The notes under the pieces were generated by a model. That model saw only the letters and a list, made by a program, of their open reading frames with translations, had not been told where the DNA came from and ran no database searches. Source: Bradyrhizobium sp. 186 (GTDB taxonomy: Bacteria > Pseudomonadota > Alphaproteobacteria > Rhizobiales > Xanthobacteraceae). Taken from it: a stretch of 64,000 nt of DNA. Positions 36,140 through 45,421 of the stretch are shown here, in pieces. The stretch is from positions 9,579,001 through 9,643,000 of the forward strand of contig NZ_CP082164.1 of assembly GCF_023101685.1 (NCBI RefSeq), written 5' to 3'. Every line of letters begins with the position of its first letter. Positions within the stretch are counted from its first letter, which is position 1. A program made the translations under genes and the position numbers.

Positions 36140-37342
36140 ATGAGCGGTGACGCTTCCGAAGGTCGCCTCAGTGAGGTCTTCACAGCATTCCTGAAGCTGG
36201 GCCTGACGTCTTTTGGCGGCCCCATCGCCCATCTCGGATACTTCCGCGACGAGTTGGTGGTGCGGCGCAAATGGCTTGACGAGACGGCCTATGCCGACCT
36301 GGTTGCGCTCTGTCAGTTTCTGCCCGGACCGGCCTCCAGCCAAGTCGGCTTTTCCCTCGGCATTTTGCGCGGCAATGGCATCTTGGGGGGCCTTGCGGCG
36401 TGGGTCGCCTTCACCACGCCCTCGGCCCTGATCCTGTTCGCCTTTGCGATGGGCGCAGCCGCGTTAACAGGACCGGTCGCCGAAGGTTTCCTGCACGGCC
36501 TCAAGCTCGTCGCTGTCGCAGTGGTCGCGCAAGCCATCTGGGGCATGGCGCGGAGCCTCACACCCGATCGATCCCGCACTGGCATTGCGCTTGCCGCGGT
36601 TGCGATCGTCATGCTTTTCGCTGGATCGTTCGGGCAGATCGCGGCGATCGGGCTTGGTGCGTGCTTAGGTCTTTGGCTCTGCCGGGGAGATGTCGCGCCG
36701 GTTTCCGGACATTTGAATTTTCCGGTCAGCCGGCGAGCAGGCATCATCACGCTCTTTCTGTTCGCAGCGCTTCTCTTGATCCCTCCATTCGTCGTCACTG
36801 CGACCGGCTCTCAGGCGCTCGCCCTGTTCGATGCATTCTACCGCTCGGGCGCACTCGTCTTTGGCGGCGGCCACGTTGTGCTGCCTCTGCTTCAGGCTCA
36901 AGTCGTTACGCCGGGATGGGTCAGCAACGAGGCTTTTCTCGCCGGTTATGGGCTGGCGCAAGCGGTGCCGGGACCGCTCTTCACCTTTGCCGCCTATCTT
37001 GGGGCAGTGATGGGCCCTCCGCCGAACGGTCCTGCCGGTGCTGCCATTGCCCTCGTCGCGCTGCTCCTTCCGGGCATGCTGCTCGTCTATGGCATGTTGC
37101 CGTTTTGGGATGCGATGCGCACACGGCCCGCCGCTCAGGCCGCCATGCGCGGCACCAACGCAGCCGTGGTCGGCATTCTCGGTGCGGCACTCTACAACCC
37201 GGTCTGGACCAGCGCAGTCTTGACCCCGCGCGATTTTGCGCTCGCGCTCACGGGCTTCCTGCTGCTCACCGTTTGGAAGCTGCCGCCATGGATCGTGGTG
37301 GTGCTCCTGGCTGGTGCCGGCACCTTGTCGCAGCTCATCTGA
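36140..37342 (+). CDS. chrA: chromate transporter ChrA
   Basis: A 400-aa bidomain CHR protein with about ten membrane segments. LKLGLTSFGGPIAHLGYFRD at the start and GALVFGGGHVVLPLLQ near 240 are the paired domain signatures; LCQFLPGPASSQVGF and GLAQAVPGPLFTFAAYLGA are the second motifs in each half. It should expel chromate driven by the proton gradient. It follows padR by 22 bp and precedes a truncated rhodanese gene, as in many chrA operons. Confidence 0.95.
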   Translation: MSGDASEGRLSEVFTAFLKLGLTSFGGPIAHLGYFRDELVVRRKWLDETAYADLVALCQFLPGPASSQVGFSLGILRGNGILGGLAAWVAFTTPSALILFAFAMGAAALTGPVAEGFLHGLKLVAVAVVAQAIWGMARSLTPDRSRTGIALAAVAIVMLFAGSFGQIAAIGLGACLGLWLCRGDVAPVSGHLNFPVSRRAGIITLFLFAALLLIPPFVVTATGSQALALFDAFYRSGALVFGGGHVVLPLLQAQVVTPGWVSNEAFLAGYGLAQAVPGPLFTFAAYLGAVMGPPPNGPAGAAIALVALLLPGMLLVYGMLPFWDAMRTRPAAQAAMRGTNAAVVGILGAALYNPVWTSAVLTPRDFALALTGFLLLTVWKLPPWIVVVLLAGAGTLSQLI

Positions 37343-37365
37343 ACATCGTTCTTAATGGAGATTCC

Positions 37366-37674
37366 ATGGCCAGCGATCCCGTGATTGAACCCGCCGCGCT
37401 GCCCGATCTCGGCATGGTCCGCGTTCTTGACCTGCGGGAAGCGGCAAGCTTCGAGGCGGCTCATCGAAAAGATGCGACGCGTGTCCCAATCGAAGTCTGG
37501 GAAGCTGCGGCGAAGTCGGGAGAGACCTCCTTCGAGAACATTGGCTATTCGGAACACGCCATAGCCGCTAATCGTACAAGATCGTGCTCCGGCGTGGAAA
37601 AGCGTAGTTTGGTGCCCAGGGGCGGAATCGAACCACCGACACTGCGATTTTCAGTCGCATGCTCTACCAACTGA
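37366..37674 (+). pseudogene. rhodanese-like protein truncated at the tRNA-Phe junction
   Basis: From ATG 37366 the frame encodes a rhodanese N-terminal half: MVRVLDLREAASFEAAHRKD then VPIEVWEAAAKSGE. Similarity ends near 37565 (GYSEHAIA). The rest (ANRTRSCSGVEK...) reads through intergenic bases and antisense into tRNA-Phe, and the active-site Cys loop is missing. It follows chrA by 23 bp. Truncation by an island-chromosome junction is the simplest reading. Confidence 0.75.
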
Positions 37675-37685
37675 GCTACCTGGGC
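37610..37685 (-). tRNA. tRNA-Phe (GAA)
   Basis: 76 nt on the minus strand: acceptor GCCCAGG ... CCTGGGC A CCA, D-arm GCTCAGTTGGTAGAGC, anticodon loop CTGAAAA (GAA), T-arm GTTCGATTC. CCA is encoded. Its 3' end faces the accessory region. Confidence 0.98.
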
Positions 37686-37871
37686 GTGCTCCAAGAGAGG
37701 GGCCAAGGCCCATCGAGCGGGCGGTTTATAGTGGGCCGAAGGCTGCCTGTCCACCCACGCTTCGCTTGTCGCTTCGCCGGGCGCGGCCCGGCTGTGCACA
37801 AGCTGGGGCGGGGCCGGGATGGCGTGGCCGGAAGCGTCGCTGCGGCCCAATAACCATATGATAATACGGAG

Positions 37872-38054
37872 TTATTCAACGTCGTCCGTCTCGTCATCCC
37901 GGCCCGGGATGACGTAGGAGCCTTTCAGCCAGCGGTTCAGGTCGACGTCGCGGCAGCGGGGCGAGCAGAACGGACGGGTGGCCTGCGCCTGCGGCTTGCC
38001 GCAGATCGGGCAGGTTTTGAGGGGACTAGCGGGCGTTTTGGCTTGGTCGTTCAT
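37872..38054 (-). CDS. yacG: DNA gyrase inhibitor YacG
   Basis: A 60-aa zinc-ribbon protein from ATG 38054. TCPICGKP and [16 protein letters not shown] give the Cys4 zinc site (CxxC ... CxxxC) and the gyrase-binding helix. It binds GyrB and blocks DNA binding. The order maf-yacG-tRNA-Phe is usual in Bradyrhizobium-type genomes. Its last 20 codons contain a perfect 10-bp-arm palindrome (GTCATCCCGG-C-CCGGGATGAC), resembling a repeat arm inside the coding sequence. Confidence 0.93.
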   Translation of the reverse strand: MNDQAKTPASPLKTCPICGKPQAQATRPFCSPRCRDVDLNRWLKGSYVIPGRDDETDDVE

Positions 38055-38208
38055 GATCGGGGCAGCGTACACGAGGTGAGGGAGTCCAAGCGCCTGTCGG
38101 CAAAGGGGTTCCAGGGCGGCGGCAGATCGATCCGAGGCCGCCTCCCCGCGGGCCAATTCTACTTTGCATGGGGTTGTTTTCGAGATTTTTGTTGGCGCCG
38201 CTTCGCGC

Positions 38209-38838
38209 TCACACGCCGACGGCGTTGAGCCAGCCGAAACGGATCGGGAAGCCTTCGCCGCCGAGCAGCGTGGTGGTCTCGTAGAGCGGCAGGCCGACGA
38301 CGTTGGTGTAGGAGCCGACCATCTTCACCACGAAGGAGCCGGCGATGCCCTGCACGGCGTAGCCGCCGGCTTTGCCGCGCCATTCGCCGGAGCCGATATA
38401 GGCCTGGATGTCGTCTTCCGAGAGGCGCTTGAAGCGCACGCGGGTCTCGACCAGGCGCTGGCGGAAGGCCTCGCGCGGCGTGACGAGACAGATCGCGGTG
38501 TAGACGCGGTGGTTGCGGCCCGATAGCAGTCGCAGGCACTGCGCGGCCTCGTCGACGAGGTTGGCCTTGGGCAGGATGCGGCGGCCGACCGCCACAACAG
38601 TGTCGGAGGAGAGGATGAAGGCGCCGCGCAGCTCGTCGTCGAGCTGGACCGATTTCAGCGCCGCGTCGGCCTTGGCGCGGGCGAGGCGGTTGGCGCAGGC
38701 GCGCGGCAGCTCCCCCCGCTTCGGCGTCTCATCGACGTCGGCGGGCCGGAGCGCGTCCGGCTCGATGCCGGCCTGGTTGAGCAGCGACAGGCGCCGCGGC
38801 GAACCGGAGGCAAGAACGAATTTGGGGCGGCCAAGCAT
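38209..38838 (-). CDS. maf: Maf-family nucleotide pyrophosphatase
   Basis: A 209-aa house-cleaning enzyme that hydrolyses non-canonical or pyrimidine nucleoside triphosphates. [16 protein letters not shown] near 9, the conserved [17 protein letters not shown] near 75, YTAICLV near 120, [19 protein letters not shown] near 160 and [14 protein letters not shown] near 180 all match Maf. It lies between the LMW phosphatase and yacG with gaps of about 150 bp on each side. Confidence 0.95.
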   Translation of the reverse strand: MLGRPKFVLASGSPRRLSLLNQAGIEPDALRPADVDETPKRGELPRACANRLARAKADAALKSVQLDDELRGAFILSSDTVVAVGRRILPKANLVDEAAQCLRLLSGRNHRVYTAICLVTPREAFRQRLVETRVRFKRLSEDDIQAYIGSGEWRGKAGGYAVQGIAGSFVVKMVGSYTNVVGLPLYETTTLLGGEGFPIRFGWLNAVGV

Positions 38839-38984
38839 CAGGTGATTTGGGGGATGAAGCAGGGGGTGAATTGCGCGCGGAACCTATCGGAAGGGGGCTG
38901 ATTTCACAACCCGGGAACCCGGACTTTACTGATTCGACGGGCCCAGGATGCGTGTGCCTGCCGTCTGCGACGCCGGCACGGCTT

Positions 38985-39452
38985 TCACTCGCTCGCCGCG
39001 CCCACCTTGGCGAACCGCTTGCGGATGCGCAGCAGGAGCTGGTCGCAGACGTCGCGGTAGGCGGCGAGCTTCTGGTCGCGGCTGCCTTCGATGCCGGTCG
39101 GATCCTGCGTCGGCCAGTATTCGACGTCGGCGGCGAGCGTGCGGGTCAGCTCCAGCGCCTTATGGTGCGCCTCCGGCGACAGCGTGATGATGAGGTCGAA
39201 ATTCAGCCCCTCCCAGTCTTCCAGCTCCTCGAAGGTCATTGCCTTGTGGGTGGAGATGTCCTGACCGAGCTCGGCCATCACGGTGACCGCGAAGGGATCG
39301 AGCTCGCCCTTCCTGGCGCCGGCCGACTTCACGTAGAGGCCTTGCGGGAACATGTGCCGCAACAGGCTCTCGGCCATCGGCGAGCGCACGCTGTTCATCG
39401 CGCAGGCGAACAGCACCGATTGCGGATCGCGTGCGCGTGGCGGACCCGCCAT
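38985..39452 (-). CDS. low-molecular-weight phosphotyrosine protein phosphatase family protein
   Basis: A 155-aa protein. The loop LFACAMNSVRSPMAESLLRH contains CX5R (C-AMNSV-R-S), the catalytic P-loop, and YWPTQDPTG near 120 supplies the general acid Asp. Members act on phosphotyrosine or, in the ArsC branch, arsenate. In this chromosomal context (after UPF0262, before maf) it is part of a conserved housekeeping group rather than an arsenic operon. Confidence 0.88.
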   Translation of the reverse strand: MAGPPRARDPQSVLFACAMNSVRSPMAESLLRHMFPQGLYVKSAGARKGELDPFAVTVMAELGQDISTHKAMTFEELEDWEGLNFDLIITLSPEAHHKALELTRTLAADVEYWPTQDPTGIEGSRDQKLAAYRDVCDQLLLRIRKRFAKVGAASE

Positions 39453-39544
39453 CGCGCTTAGCCTTCTTTAATAGAGGGCATGGCCTTGTCGGAAAACCGC
39501 TGCACACTTTGCGCTAACGCGGCCATGCTGGTCCCGGCCATGCC

Positions 39545-40042
39545 CTAGCCCTTCCAGTGCAGAACAGTGATGAGCGTGAACAGCCGGCGCGAGGTCTCGA
39601 AATCGACCCGCACCTTGCCCTTCAGCCGCTCCTGCAGCGTGCGCGATCCCTCGTCATGGATGCCGCGGCGGCCCATGTCGATGGCTTCGATCTTGTCCGG
39701 CGTCGCGGTGCGGATCGCCTGGTAGTAGCTGTCGCAGATCATGAAATAGTCCTTCACGATCCGCCGGAACGGCGTCAGCGACAACAGATGCGCGACCACG
39801 GGCGTAGCGTCCTCGCGGCGGATGTCGAACATCAACCGGTTGCCGGTGATGCCGATATGAAGCGTGAACGGGCCCTGCCCATCCGCACCATCGGGCGCGA
39901 ACAGGTTCTGCTCGATCAAATCGTAGATCGCAATCGCGCGCTCGTGCTCGATGTCGGGCCCGGAACGGCCGATCGAGTCCTCGTCGAGAGTGACCGCGAC
40001 GATGCGATTGTTCGAGTCGTCCTGTTCGGGCGGCTTGGTCAT
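39545..40042 (-). CDS. UPF0262 family protein
   Basis: 165 aa from ATG 40042, which overlaps the hisD stop codon by four bases (ATGA), so it is translationally coupled to his[21 protein letters not shown] at the start, [16 protein letters not shown] near 40 and [14 protein letters not shown] near 110 match UPF0262, a conserved alphaproteobacterial family of unknown function always found beside hisD. Confidence 0.93.
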   Translation of the reverse strand: MTKPPEQDDSNNRIVAVTLDEDSIGRSGPDIEHERAIAIYDLIEQNLFAPDGADGQGPFTLHIGITGNRLMFDIRREDATPVVAHLLSLTPFRRIVKDYFMICDSYYQAIRTATPDKIEAIDMGRRGIHDEGSRTLQERLKGKVRVDFETSRRLFTLITVLHWKG

Positions 40043-41334
40043 GACAGATTGAGGCGCAATCCAATCGAGCGCGAATGGGCATCTAACCCCTCCGCCTTGC
40101 CGAGAATCATCGCGGCCGGGCCCAGCGCACGAAGCTGATCCGGGCCGCATTTCAGGATCGAGGTACGCTTGATGAAATCGTGCACCGAGAGCCCCGAGGA
40201 GAACCGCGCCGAGCGCGCCGTCGGCAGCACGTGGTTGGAGCCGCCGACATAATCGCCGATCGCCTCCGGTGTATGCGCGCCGAGGAAGACCGCGCCGGCG
40301 TTGCGGATCTTTGCGGCGAGCGCGTCCGGATCCGCCGTCATGATCTCGAGATGCTCGGCTGCGATGGCGTCGGCCAGCGGGATAGCGTCGGCAAGATTCT
40401 TCACCATGATGATGGCGCCGAAATCGGCCCAGGAGGCGCCGGCGATCACGGCGCGAGGCAGCGTCTTCAGCTGCGCTTCGACGGCCTTCTCGACGTCGGC
40501 GGCGAGGCGCGCGGAATCGGTGATCAGGATCGATTGCGCGCTGGCATCGTGCTCGGCCTGCGCCAGCAGATCCGCGGCGATCCAGTCGGCGTTGCCGGTG
40601 TCGTCGGCGATGACCAGCACCTCGGAGGGACCGGCGATCATGTCGATGCCAACTTTGCCGAACACCAGCCGTTTCGCGGCGGCAACATAGGCATTGCCGG
40701 GGCCGACGATCTTTGCGACCGGCGCGATGGTCGCGGTGCCATGGGCGAGCGCGGCCACCGCCTGCGCCCCGCCGACGCGATAGATCTCGGTGACGCCACC
40801 GAGCTTTGCTGCCGCCAGCACCAGCGGATTGAGCTTGCCGTCGGGCGACGGCACCACCATCACCAGGCGCGCAACGCCGGCGACTTTTGCGGGCACCGCG
40901 TTCATCAGCACCGAGGACGGATAGGCCGCGGTGCCGCCGGGCACGTAGAGGCCGGCGGATTCGATCGCAGTGTAGCGCCAGCCGAGCTCGACGCCGAGCG
41001 GGTCGGTGAAGCGCTCGTCCTTCGGCAGCTGGCGGGCGTGATAGGTCTCGATGCGGTCGCGCGCGAGGTTGAGCGCATCCAGCGTCGCGGCATCGCAGGC
41101 CTTCACCGCAGCCTCGATCTCGCCGGCCGTGACGCGCAAGGAGGCCGCATCCAGCGTCAGCCGGTCGAATTTTTGCGTCGCCTCGAGCAGGGCGGCATCG
41201 CCCCGCTTCGCCACGTCATCGACGATGGCACGCGCGGCGGCCTCGACGTCAGCCGAGATCTCGCGCTTGGCGGCGAGGAAGGCCGCAAATCGCTGGTCAA
41301 AATCGGCGCTGCTGCGGTCGAGGCGAACGGGCAT
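40039..41334 (-). CDS. hisD: histidinol dehydrogenase
   Basis: 431 aa from ATG 41334; catalyses the last two steps of histidine synthesis (histidinol to histidine) with NAD+ and Zn2+. [20 protein letters not shown] near 125, [14 protein letters not shown] near 175, [16 protein letters not shown] near 240 and the catalytic IAAEHLEIM near 325 are diagnostic. Usual length. It is followed by the coupled UPF0262 gene. Confidence 0.98.
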   Translation of the reverse strand: MPVRLDRSSADFDQRFAAFLAAKREISADVEAAARAIVDDVAKRGDAALLEATQKFDRLTLDAASLRVTAGEIEAAVKACDAATLDALNLARDRIETYHARQLPKDERFTDPLGVELGWRYTAIESAGLYVPGGTAAYPSSVLMNAVPAKVAGVARLVMVVPSPDGKLNPLVLAAAKLGGVTEIYRVGGAQAVAALAHGTATIAPVAKIVGPGNAYVAAAKRLVFGKVGIDMIAGPSEVLVIADDTGNADWIAADLLAQAEHDASAQSILITDSARLAADVEKAVEAQLKTLPRAVIAGASWADFGAIIMVKNLADAIPLADAIAAEHLEIMTADPDALAAKIRNAGAVFLGAHTPEAIGDYVGGSNHVLPTARSARFSSGLSVHDFIKRTSILKCGPDQLRALGPAAMILGKAEGLDAHSRSIGLRLNLS

Positions 41335-41478
41335 TTTGCAATGGTCTTTTGGCTGGTTTCTTGGGGGCGGATCGGCGTCACAAGACCCCCTGCTCAATGG
41401 CGCGGCGGCCCTCCGCCGTCAACCCTTGGGAGGTGTCGTCTCGGCCAGGGCTGGATTGTGGCATACGGTATGCGCCCC

Positions 41479-41928
41479 TTATGCCTCCCCCTCGATCCCT
41501 AGCCCCGTCCCCAGCTCATCCGCCCCAAGATCGGTCAGCGCGCATTCCAGGCACTCGACGTCGAGGCGGACGGCGCCGCCTTGGGCAAACAGGAGCAGCG
41601 CGCTGCCGCCGGGCTCATCGTCGCGGCCGCCCTCGGGGTGAAACTCGATGCCGACGAGGTCCAGGACCTTGTCCGGCGCGGCAAGGTCGATATTGCGCGA
41701 TTTGCAGGCGAGCACGCGGTCGAAGCGGAGCGCTGCGACCAGCCGGCGTGGTTCGGCCTCGCCTTCCAGAGTCTGTTCCCAGTCCAGCCGGCTCATGCCG
41801 ACCACCAGCCGCTTCTCGCCCTGCCGCCAGATGATGTCCGAGGTCTGGACCCGGGCGTCCTGGACTTGGGTGGAGATCACGGCGAGGTCGTCGGCGTCGA
41901 GCGCAATCAGTTTGAGCTGGGGAGACAT
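41479..41928 (-). CDS. DUF2948 family protein
   Basis: 149 aa from ATG 41928. LKLIALDADDLAVISTQVQD at the start, RRLVAALRFDRVLACKSRNI near 70 and GGAVRLDVECLECALTDLG near 125 match DUF2948, a small soluble family found upstream of hisD in rhizobia. Function unknown. The gap to hisD is 144 bp, so co-transcription is likely. Confidence 0.9.
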   Translation of the reverse strand: MSPQLKLIALDADDLAVISTQVQDARVQTSDIIWRQGEKRLVVGMSRLDWEQTLEGEAEPRRLVAALRFDRVLACKSRNIDLAAPDKVLDLVGIEFHPEGGRDDEPGGSALLLFAQGGAVRLDVECLECALTDLGADELGTGLGIEGEA

Positions 41929-42013
41929 CGCCGGGACTCTCTTTCGGAGACGGTGGGTTCGGTGGCGGATAGGACTCAACGCGCGCCAGCGCGGAAATAT
42001 CCGCGAAAACTAC

Positions 42014-42673
42014 CTAGAGGCTATTGATATCCTCCATCTCCAGCATCTTCCGCGGATAGCCTTCCCGGGCGACATGGATCATGGCGCGGCCGATCTGCTC
42101 GGTCGAGGTGACGAGCCTGGGCGAGAGACGGCGCAATACCGACCACAGCGGCCAGGTCGCTGCGTAGACGGCCTGCACCCAGGCGGTCCTGGAGCGGGCG
42201 CCGTGCAAAGGCTGGATCGCGCCGGGCCGGAACATGTAGGCAGCCTTGAACGGCAGCTTGAGGAGGTCGTTCTCGGTCTTGCCCTTGATCCGCGCCCACA
42301 TCCGCGATCCCTGCTCGGTGGAATCGGTGCCGGCGCCGGTAACGTAGGTGAAAATCATCTGCGGATTGAGCCTGGCCAGCGTCGTCGCCGCGGCGAGCGT
42401 GAGGTCGTAAGTGAGACGGCGGTAGCGTTCCTCGCTCATGCCGATCGAGGAGACGCCGAGGCAGAAGAAGCAGGCATCGAAGCCGGTGAGCTGCGCTTCG
42501 ATCGCCGAATAATCCAGGAAGTTGTCGTGGATGATCTCGACGAGCTTGGCATTACGCACGCCGGTCAGGCTGCGGCCGACCACGAGCACGCGGTCGATGC
42601 CGGGATCGATCAGGCACTCGCGCAAAACGCCCTGCCCGACCATGCCGGTCGCGCCGAAGATGATCACCTGCAT
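42014..42673 (-). CDS. NAD(P)H-binding epimerase-like protein (atypical SDR)
   Basis: 219 aa from ATG 42673. VIIFGATGMVGQGVLRECL is the Rossmann glycine motif (GATGxxG) of the atypical SDR/NAD(P)-binding group; DFLDYSAIE-like DACFFCLGVSS near 75 and MIFTYVTGAGTD near 115 are typical. No YxxxK is evident. It starts 27 bp after the stop of the SDR gene on the same strand, probably one transcript. Substrate unknown. Confidence 0.85.
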   Translation of the reverse strand: MQVIIFGATGMVGQGVLRECLIDPGIDRVLVVGRSLTGVRNAKLVEIIHDNFLDYSAIEAQLTGFDACFFCLGVSSIGMSEERYRRLTYDLTLAAATTLARLNPQMIFTYVTGAGTDSTEQGSRMWARIKGKTENDLLKLPFKAAYMFRPGAIQPLHGARSRTAWVQAVYAATWPLWSVLRRLSPRLVTSTEQIGRAMIHVAREGYPRKMLEMEDINSL

Positions 42674-42699
42674 CGGGACGTCCCCAACGGCGTCGCGGC

Positions 42700-43638
42700 T
42701 CATGCGGCGGCCACGATCTCGTCGAAGGATACACCGGTCAGCGTCGTCGAGACATCCCACAGCATCGCGGCGGCGGCGAAATCCTTCGCCTGCGGCATGA
42801 TCTTCGCCGGCACCGGCGGTCCTTTCAGTTCATAGAACCAGTTCGGACCGTAATAGCCGCCGGGCTCCGCGGCCGGAGAGGTCGCAGCGAACAGGGTGGG
42901 CAGCGCGCCCTCCGTGGCGGACTGGCTGATATAGGGTTGCAACAGCCGGCCGACCCGCCACGACAGGGTGTTGGCGCCCGGACCGTTCGGAATGAGATCG
43001 GTGCGCGCGTAGCCGGGATGCGCGGCGAGGCTCATCACACCCCAGCCTGCGGCGTCGCTGTGGCGCTGCAACTCAAGCGAAAACATCAGCATCGCTAGCT
43101 TGGACTGGCAATAGGCGCGCCAGGGACGATAGGAATGCTTGCTTTGCAGATCGTCGAAATTGATCGCGCCGGAGCGGTGGGCAAGGCTGGACAGATTGAC
43201 GATGCGCGCGGCCCTCGCACGGCGAAGCTGCGGCAACAGGCGCGCCGTCAGCGCGTAATGGCCAAAATAGTTGATGCCGAGCTGCATCTCGAAACCGTCC
43301 TCCGTCTGCTGCCGTTTCGGCAGCGCCATCACACCGGCATTGTTGACGAGGAGATCGAGCTGCTCGTTGCCGGCGGCAAAGCGCCTGGCGAAATCGGCCA
43401 CGGAAGCGAGACTTGCGAGATCCAGATGCTCATAGGCGATCAGCGCGTTGGGAAAGCGGTTGCAAATGCCCTCGATCGCCCGCAGGCCCTTTGCGTCGTT
43501 GCGCCCGGTGAGTATGACGATGGCACCGGCGCCCGCCAGCGCCAGTGCCGTCTCGTAGCCGAGGCCGCCCGTGGCCCCGGTGACGACGGCGGTCTTGCCG
43601 CTGAGGGAGGGGATGTCCGCCGTGGTCCAGTCCGTCAT
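42700..43638 (-). CDS. short-chain dehydrogenase/reductase (retinol-dehydrogenase-like)
   Basis: 312 aa from ATG 43638. TGATGGLGYETALALAGAGA binds the cofactor; NNAGVMALP near 105; SSLAHRSGAINF near 160 supplies the Ser; AYCQSKLAMLMF near 185 has the catalytic YxxxK. NADP preference is suggested by TGRND after strand 2. It faces a TetR regulator across 88 bp holding a perfect palindrome, so it is probably the repressor's target. Confidence 0.92.
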   Translation of the reverse strand: MTDWTTADIPSLSGKTAVVTGATGGLGYETALALAGAGAIVILTGRNDAKGLRAIEGICNRFPNALIAYEHLDLASLASVADFARRFAAGNEQLDLLVNNAGVMALPKRQQTEDGFEMQLGINYFGHYALTARLLPQLRRARAARIVNLSSLAHRSGAINFDDLQSKHSYRPWRAYCQSKLAMLMFSLELQRHSDAAGWGVMSLAAHPGYARTDLIPNGPGANTLSWRVGRLLQPYISQSATEGALPTLFAATSPAAEPGGYYGPNWFYELKGPPVPAKIMPQAKDFAAAAMLWDVSTTLTGVSFDEIVAAA

Positions 43639-43691
43639 TCCATATCTCCAGGCTATCAGGGGGTGGAAAAGGCCCGCGACCGGTCTAAATG

Positions 43692-43704
43692 TGCACTTAG
43701 TGCA
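43692..43704. promoter_or_regulatory. candidate TetR operator
   Basis: Perfect palindrome TGCACT-T-AGTGCA in the 88-bp gap between the divergent SDR and TetR genes, 22 bp before the TetR start. Position and symmetry suit a TetR repressor that controls both promoters. Confidence 0.65.
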
Positions 43705-43726
43705 ACTTTGCAAGAGGTGAAGGAAT

Positions 43727-44368
43727 TTGAAGGCTTCGAAGCACACCGCCAAACGCGCCAAGCCATTGCCTTCGGGAGAGAAACCGCCGGCAATGCCGGG
43801 CCTGCGTCAGCGCAAGCGCCAGCAGACCCGCGAGCGGCTGACCCGCGCGGCGATGGCGCTGTTTCTCGAGCGCGGCTTCGAGGCCACGACCATCGACGAC
43901 ATCGCGGCTGCGGCTGACGTGTCGCGCCGCAGCTTCTTCCATTATTTCGCGTCCAAGGAGGACGTGGTTGCCGCCTGGCAGGAGGACGCCGCGAGCGCAC
44001 TGGTCGCCGAGATTGTCGCAAGGCCTGCGGACGAACCCATGCTGACGGCGGCGGAGAATGCGATCGCAGCGGCGGTCAAGCGGGTCGATCCGACCGGGGC
44101 CGCAGCGATGTCGCGGCTCAAGCGCGACAATCCCGCGCTTCAGGCCCGCGACCAGCTCAAATACGAAAAGCTCGAGCGGGCCTTCGTCGAAGGACTGACT
44201 CAACGGTCTGGGCGCAAGTCGGACCGGCTGAAGGCGCGGCTCGTCGCCATGATCGCCACCGGCGCAATCCGCGTCGGCGGCGAGAGCTGGCTTGGCGAAG
44301 GCACGCGCGACAAGCCGGAGACTTTCGTGAAGCGAACGTTCGACGCGATCAGGGAGATATTGAAGTGA
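43727..44368 (+). CDS. TetR-family transcriptional regulator
   Basis: A 213-aa repressor. After a basic N-terminal extension, RLTRAAMALFLERGFEATTI then AADVSRRSFFHYFASKEDV (about 38-80) form the HTH. The C-terminal ligand domain has a MftR-like look (LLRDNPALQARDQLKYEKLE-type helix near 140). Divergent from the SDR/epimerase pair, it most likely represses them. Confidence 0.93.
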   Translation: MKASKHTAKRAKPLPSGEKPPAMPGLRQRKRQQTRERLTRAAMALFLERGFEATTIDDIAAAADVSRRSFFHYFASKEDVVAAWQEDAASALVAEIVARPADEPMLTAAENAIAAAVKRVDPTGAAAMSRLKRDNPALQARDQLKYEKLERAFVEGLTQRSGRKSDRLKARLVAMIATGAIRVGGESWLGEGTRDKPETFVKRTFDAIREILK

Positions 44369-44379
44369 ATGTTTTCTTC

Positions 44380-44528
44380 CTTCTCCCCTTGTGGGAGAAG
44401 GTGGCGCGAAGCGCCGGATGAGGGGTTCTATCCACGAGCACAAATGCGAGAGATTCGTTTGCGGAAACAACCCTTCACCCGTCTCGCCGCTGAGCGGCGA
44501 GCCACCCTCTCCCACAAGGGGAGAGGGC
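44380..44528. repeat. palindromic intergenic repeat
   Basis: About 150 bp with outer arms CTTCTCCCCTTGTGGGAGAAGG and CCTCTCCCACAAGGGGAGAGG and inner inverted CGCCGGATGAGGG and CCCTTCACCCG segments. It fills the gap between tetR and the convergent hydrolase gene. Confidence 0.75.
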
Positions 44529-44572
44529 AAGAGAGCGTCGCCGATTGAACGCTCCAATCAACTCCTCGCAGC

Positions 44573-45397
44573 TCACCCCTTGAAAAACGCCAGCAGGTCC
44601 GCGTTGATCGTCTCCGCATGCGTCGTCGGCATGCCGTGCGGAAAGCCCTTGTAGGTTTTCAGCGTGCCGTTCTTCAGAAGCTTCGCCGACAGCGGCGCGG
44701 AATCGGCGTAGGGCACGATCTGGTCATCGTCGCCGTGCATCACCAGCACGGGCACGTTGATCTTCTTCAGGTCTTCGGTGAAGTCGGTTTGCGAGAACGC
44801 GACGATGCCGTCGTAATGCGCCTTCGCACCACCCATCATGCCTTGCCGCCACCAGTTCTGGATCACCGCTTCCGACGGCTTCGCGCCCGGGCGGTTGTAG
44901 CCGTAGAACGGGCCGGCGGCGATGTCGCGGTAGAAGCTGGATCGGCCGGCGGCGAGTTGGACCTGGAAATCGTCGAACACGCTCTTCGGCAGGCCGCCGG
45001 GATTGGCTGCCGTCTGCACCATCAGCGGCGGCACCGCCGAGAGGATCGCGGCCTTCGCCACCCGGCTCTCGCCGTGACGGGCGATGTAGTGCACGACTTC
45101 GCCGCCGCCGGTGGAGTGACCGACGTGAATCGCGTTCTTCAGGTCGAGATGCGCGGTCACGGCCGCGAGGTCGTCGGCATAGTGATCCATGTCGTGGCCA
45201 TCGGCGACCTGCGACGAGCGGCCATGGCCGCGGCGGTCATGGGCGATGACGCGGTAGCCGTGAGTCACGAAGAACATCATCTGCGCGTCCCAATCGTCGG
45301 ACGACAGCGGCCAGCCATGGCTGAACACGATCGGCTGGCCACTTCCCCAATCCTTGTAGAAGATCTCGACACCGTCTTTGGTGGTGATGGTGGGCAT
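44573..45397 (-). CDS. alpha/beta hydrolase (non-heme chloroperoxidase-like)
   Basis: 274 aa from ATG 45397 (GGAGTC upstream). [20 protein letters not shown] at the start, [11 protein letters not shown] (oxyanion region) near 35, nucleophile elbow [10 protein letters not shown] near 97, acid [11 protein letters not shown] near 215 and catalytic His in KGFPHGMP near 250 give a complete triad. Relatives are called cofactor-free chloroperoxidases but are mainly esterases/perhydrolases. A palindromic repeat lies upstream. Confidence 0.92.
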   Translation of the reverse strand: MPTITTKDGVEIFYKDWGSGQPIVFSHGWPLSSDDWDAQMMFFVTHGYRVIAHDRRGHGRSSQVADGHDMDHYADDLAAVTAHLDLKNAIHVGHSTGGGEVVHYIARHGESRVAKAAILSAVPPLMVQTAANPGGLPKSVFDDFQVQLAAGRSSFYRDIAAGPFYGYNRPGAKPSEAVIQNWWRQGMMGGAKAHYDGIVAFSQTDFTEDLKKINVPVLVMHGDDDQIVPYADSAPLSAKLLKNGTLKTYKGFPHGMPTTHAETINADLLAFFKG

Positions 45398-45421
45398 TGG
45401 AAAGACTCCTTCAGTTAGAGA

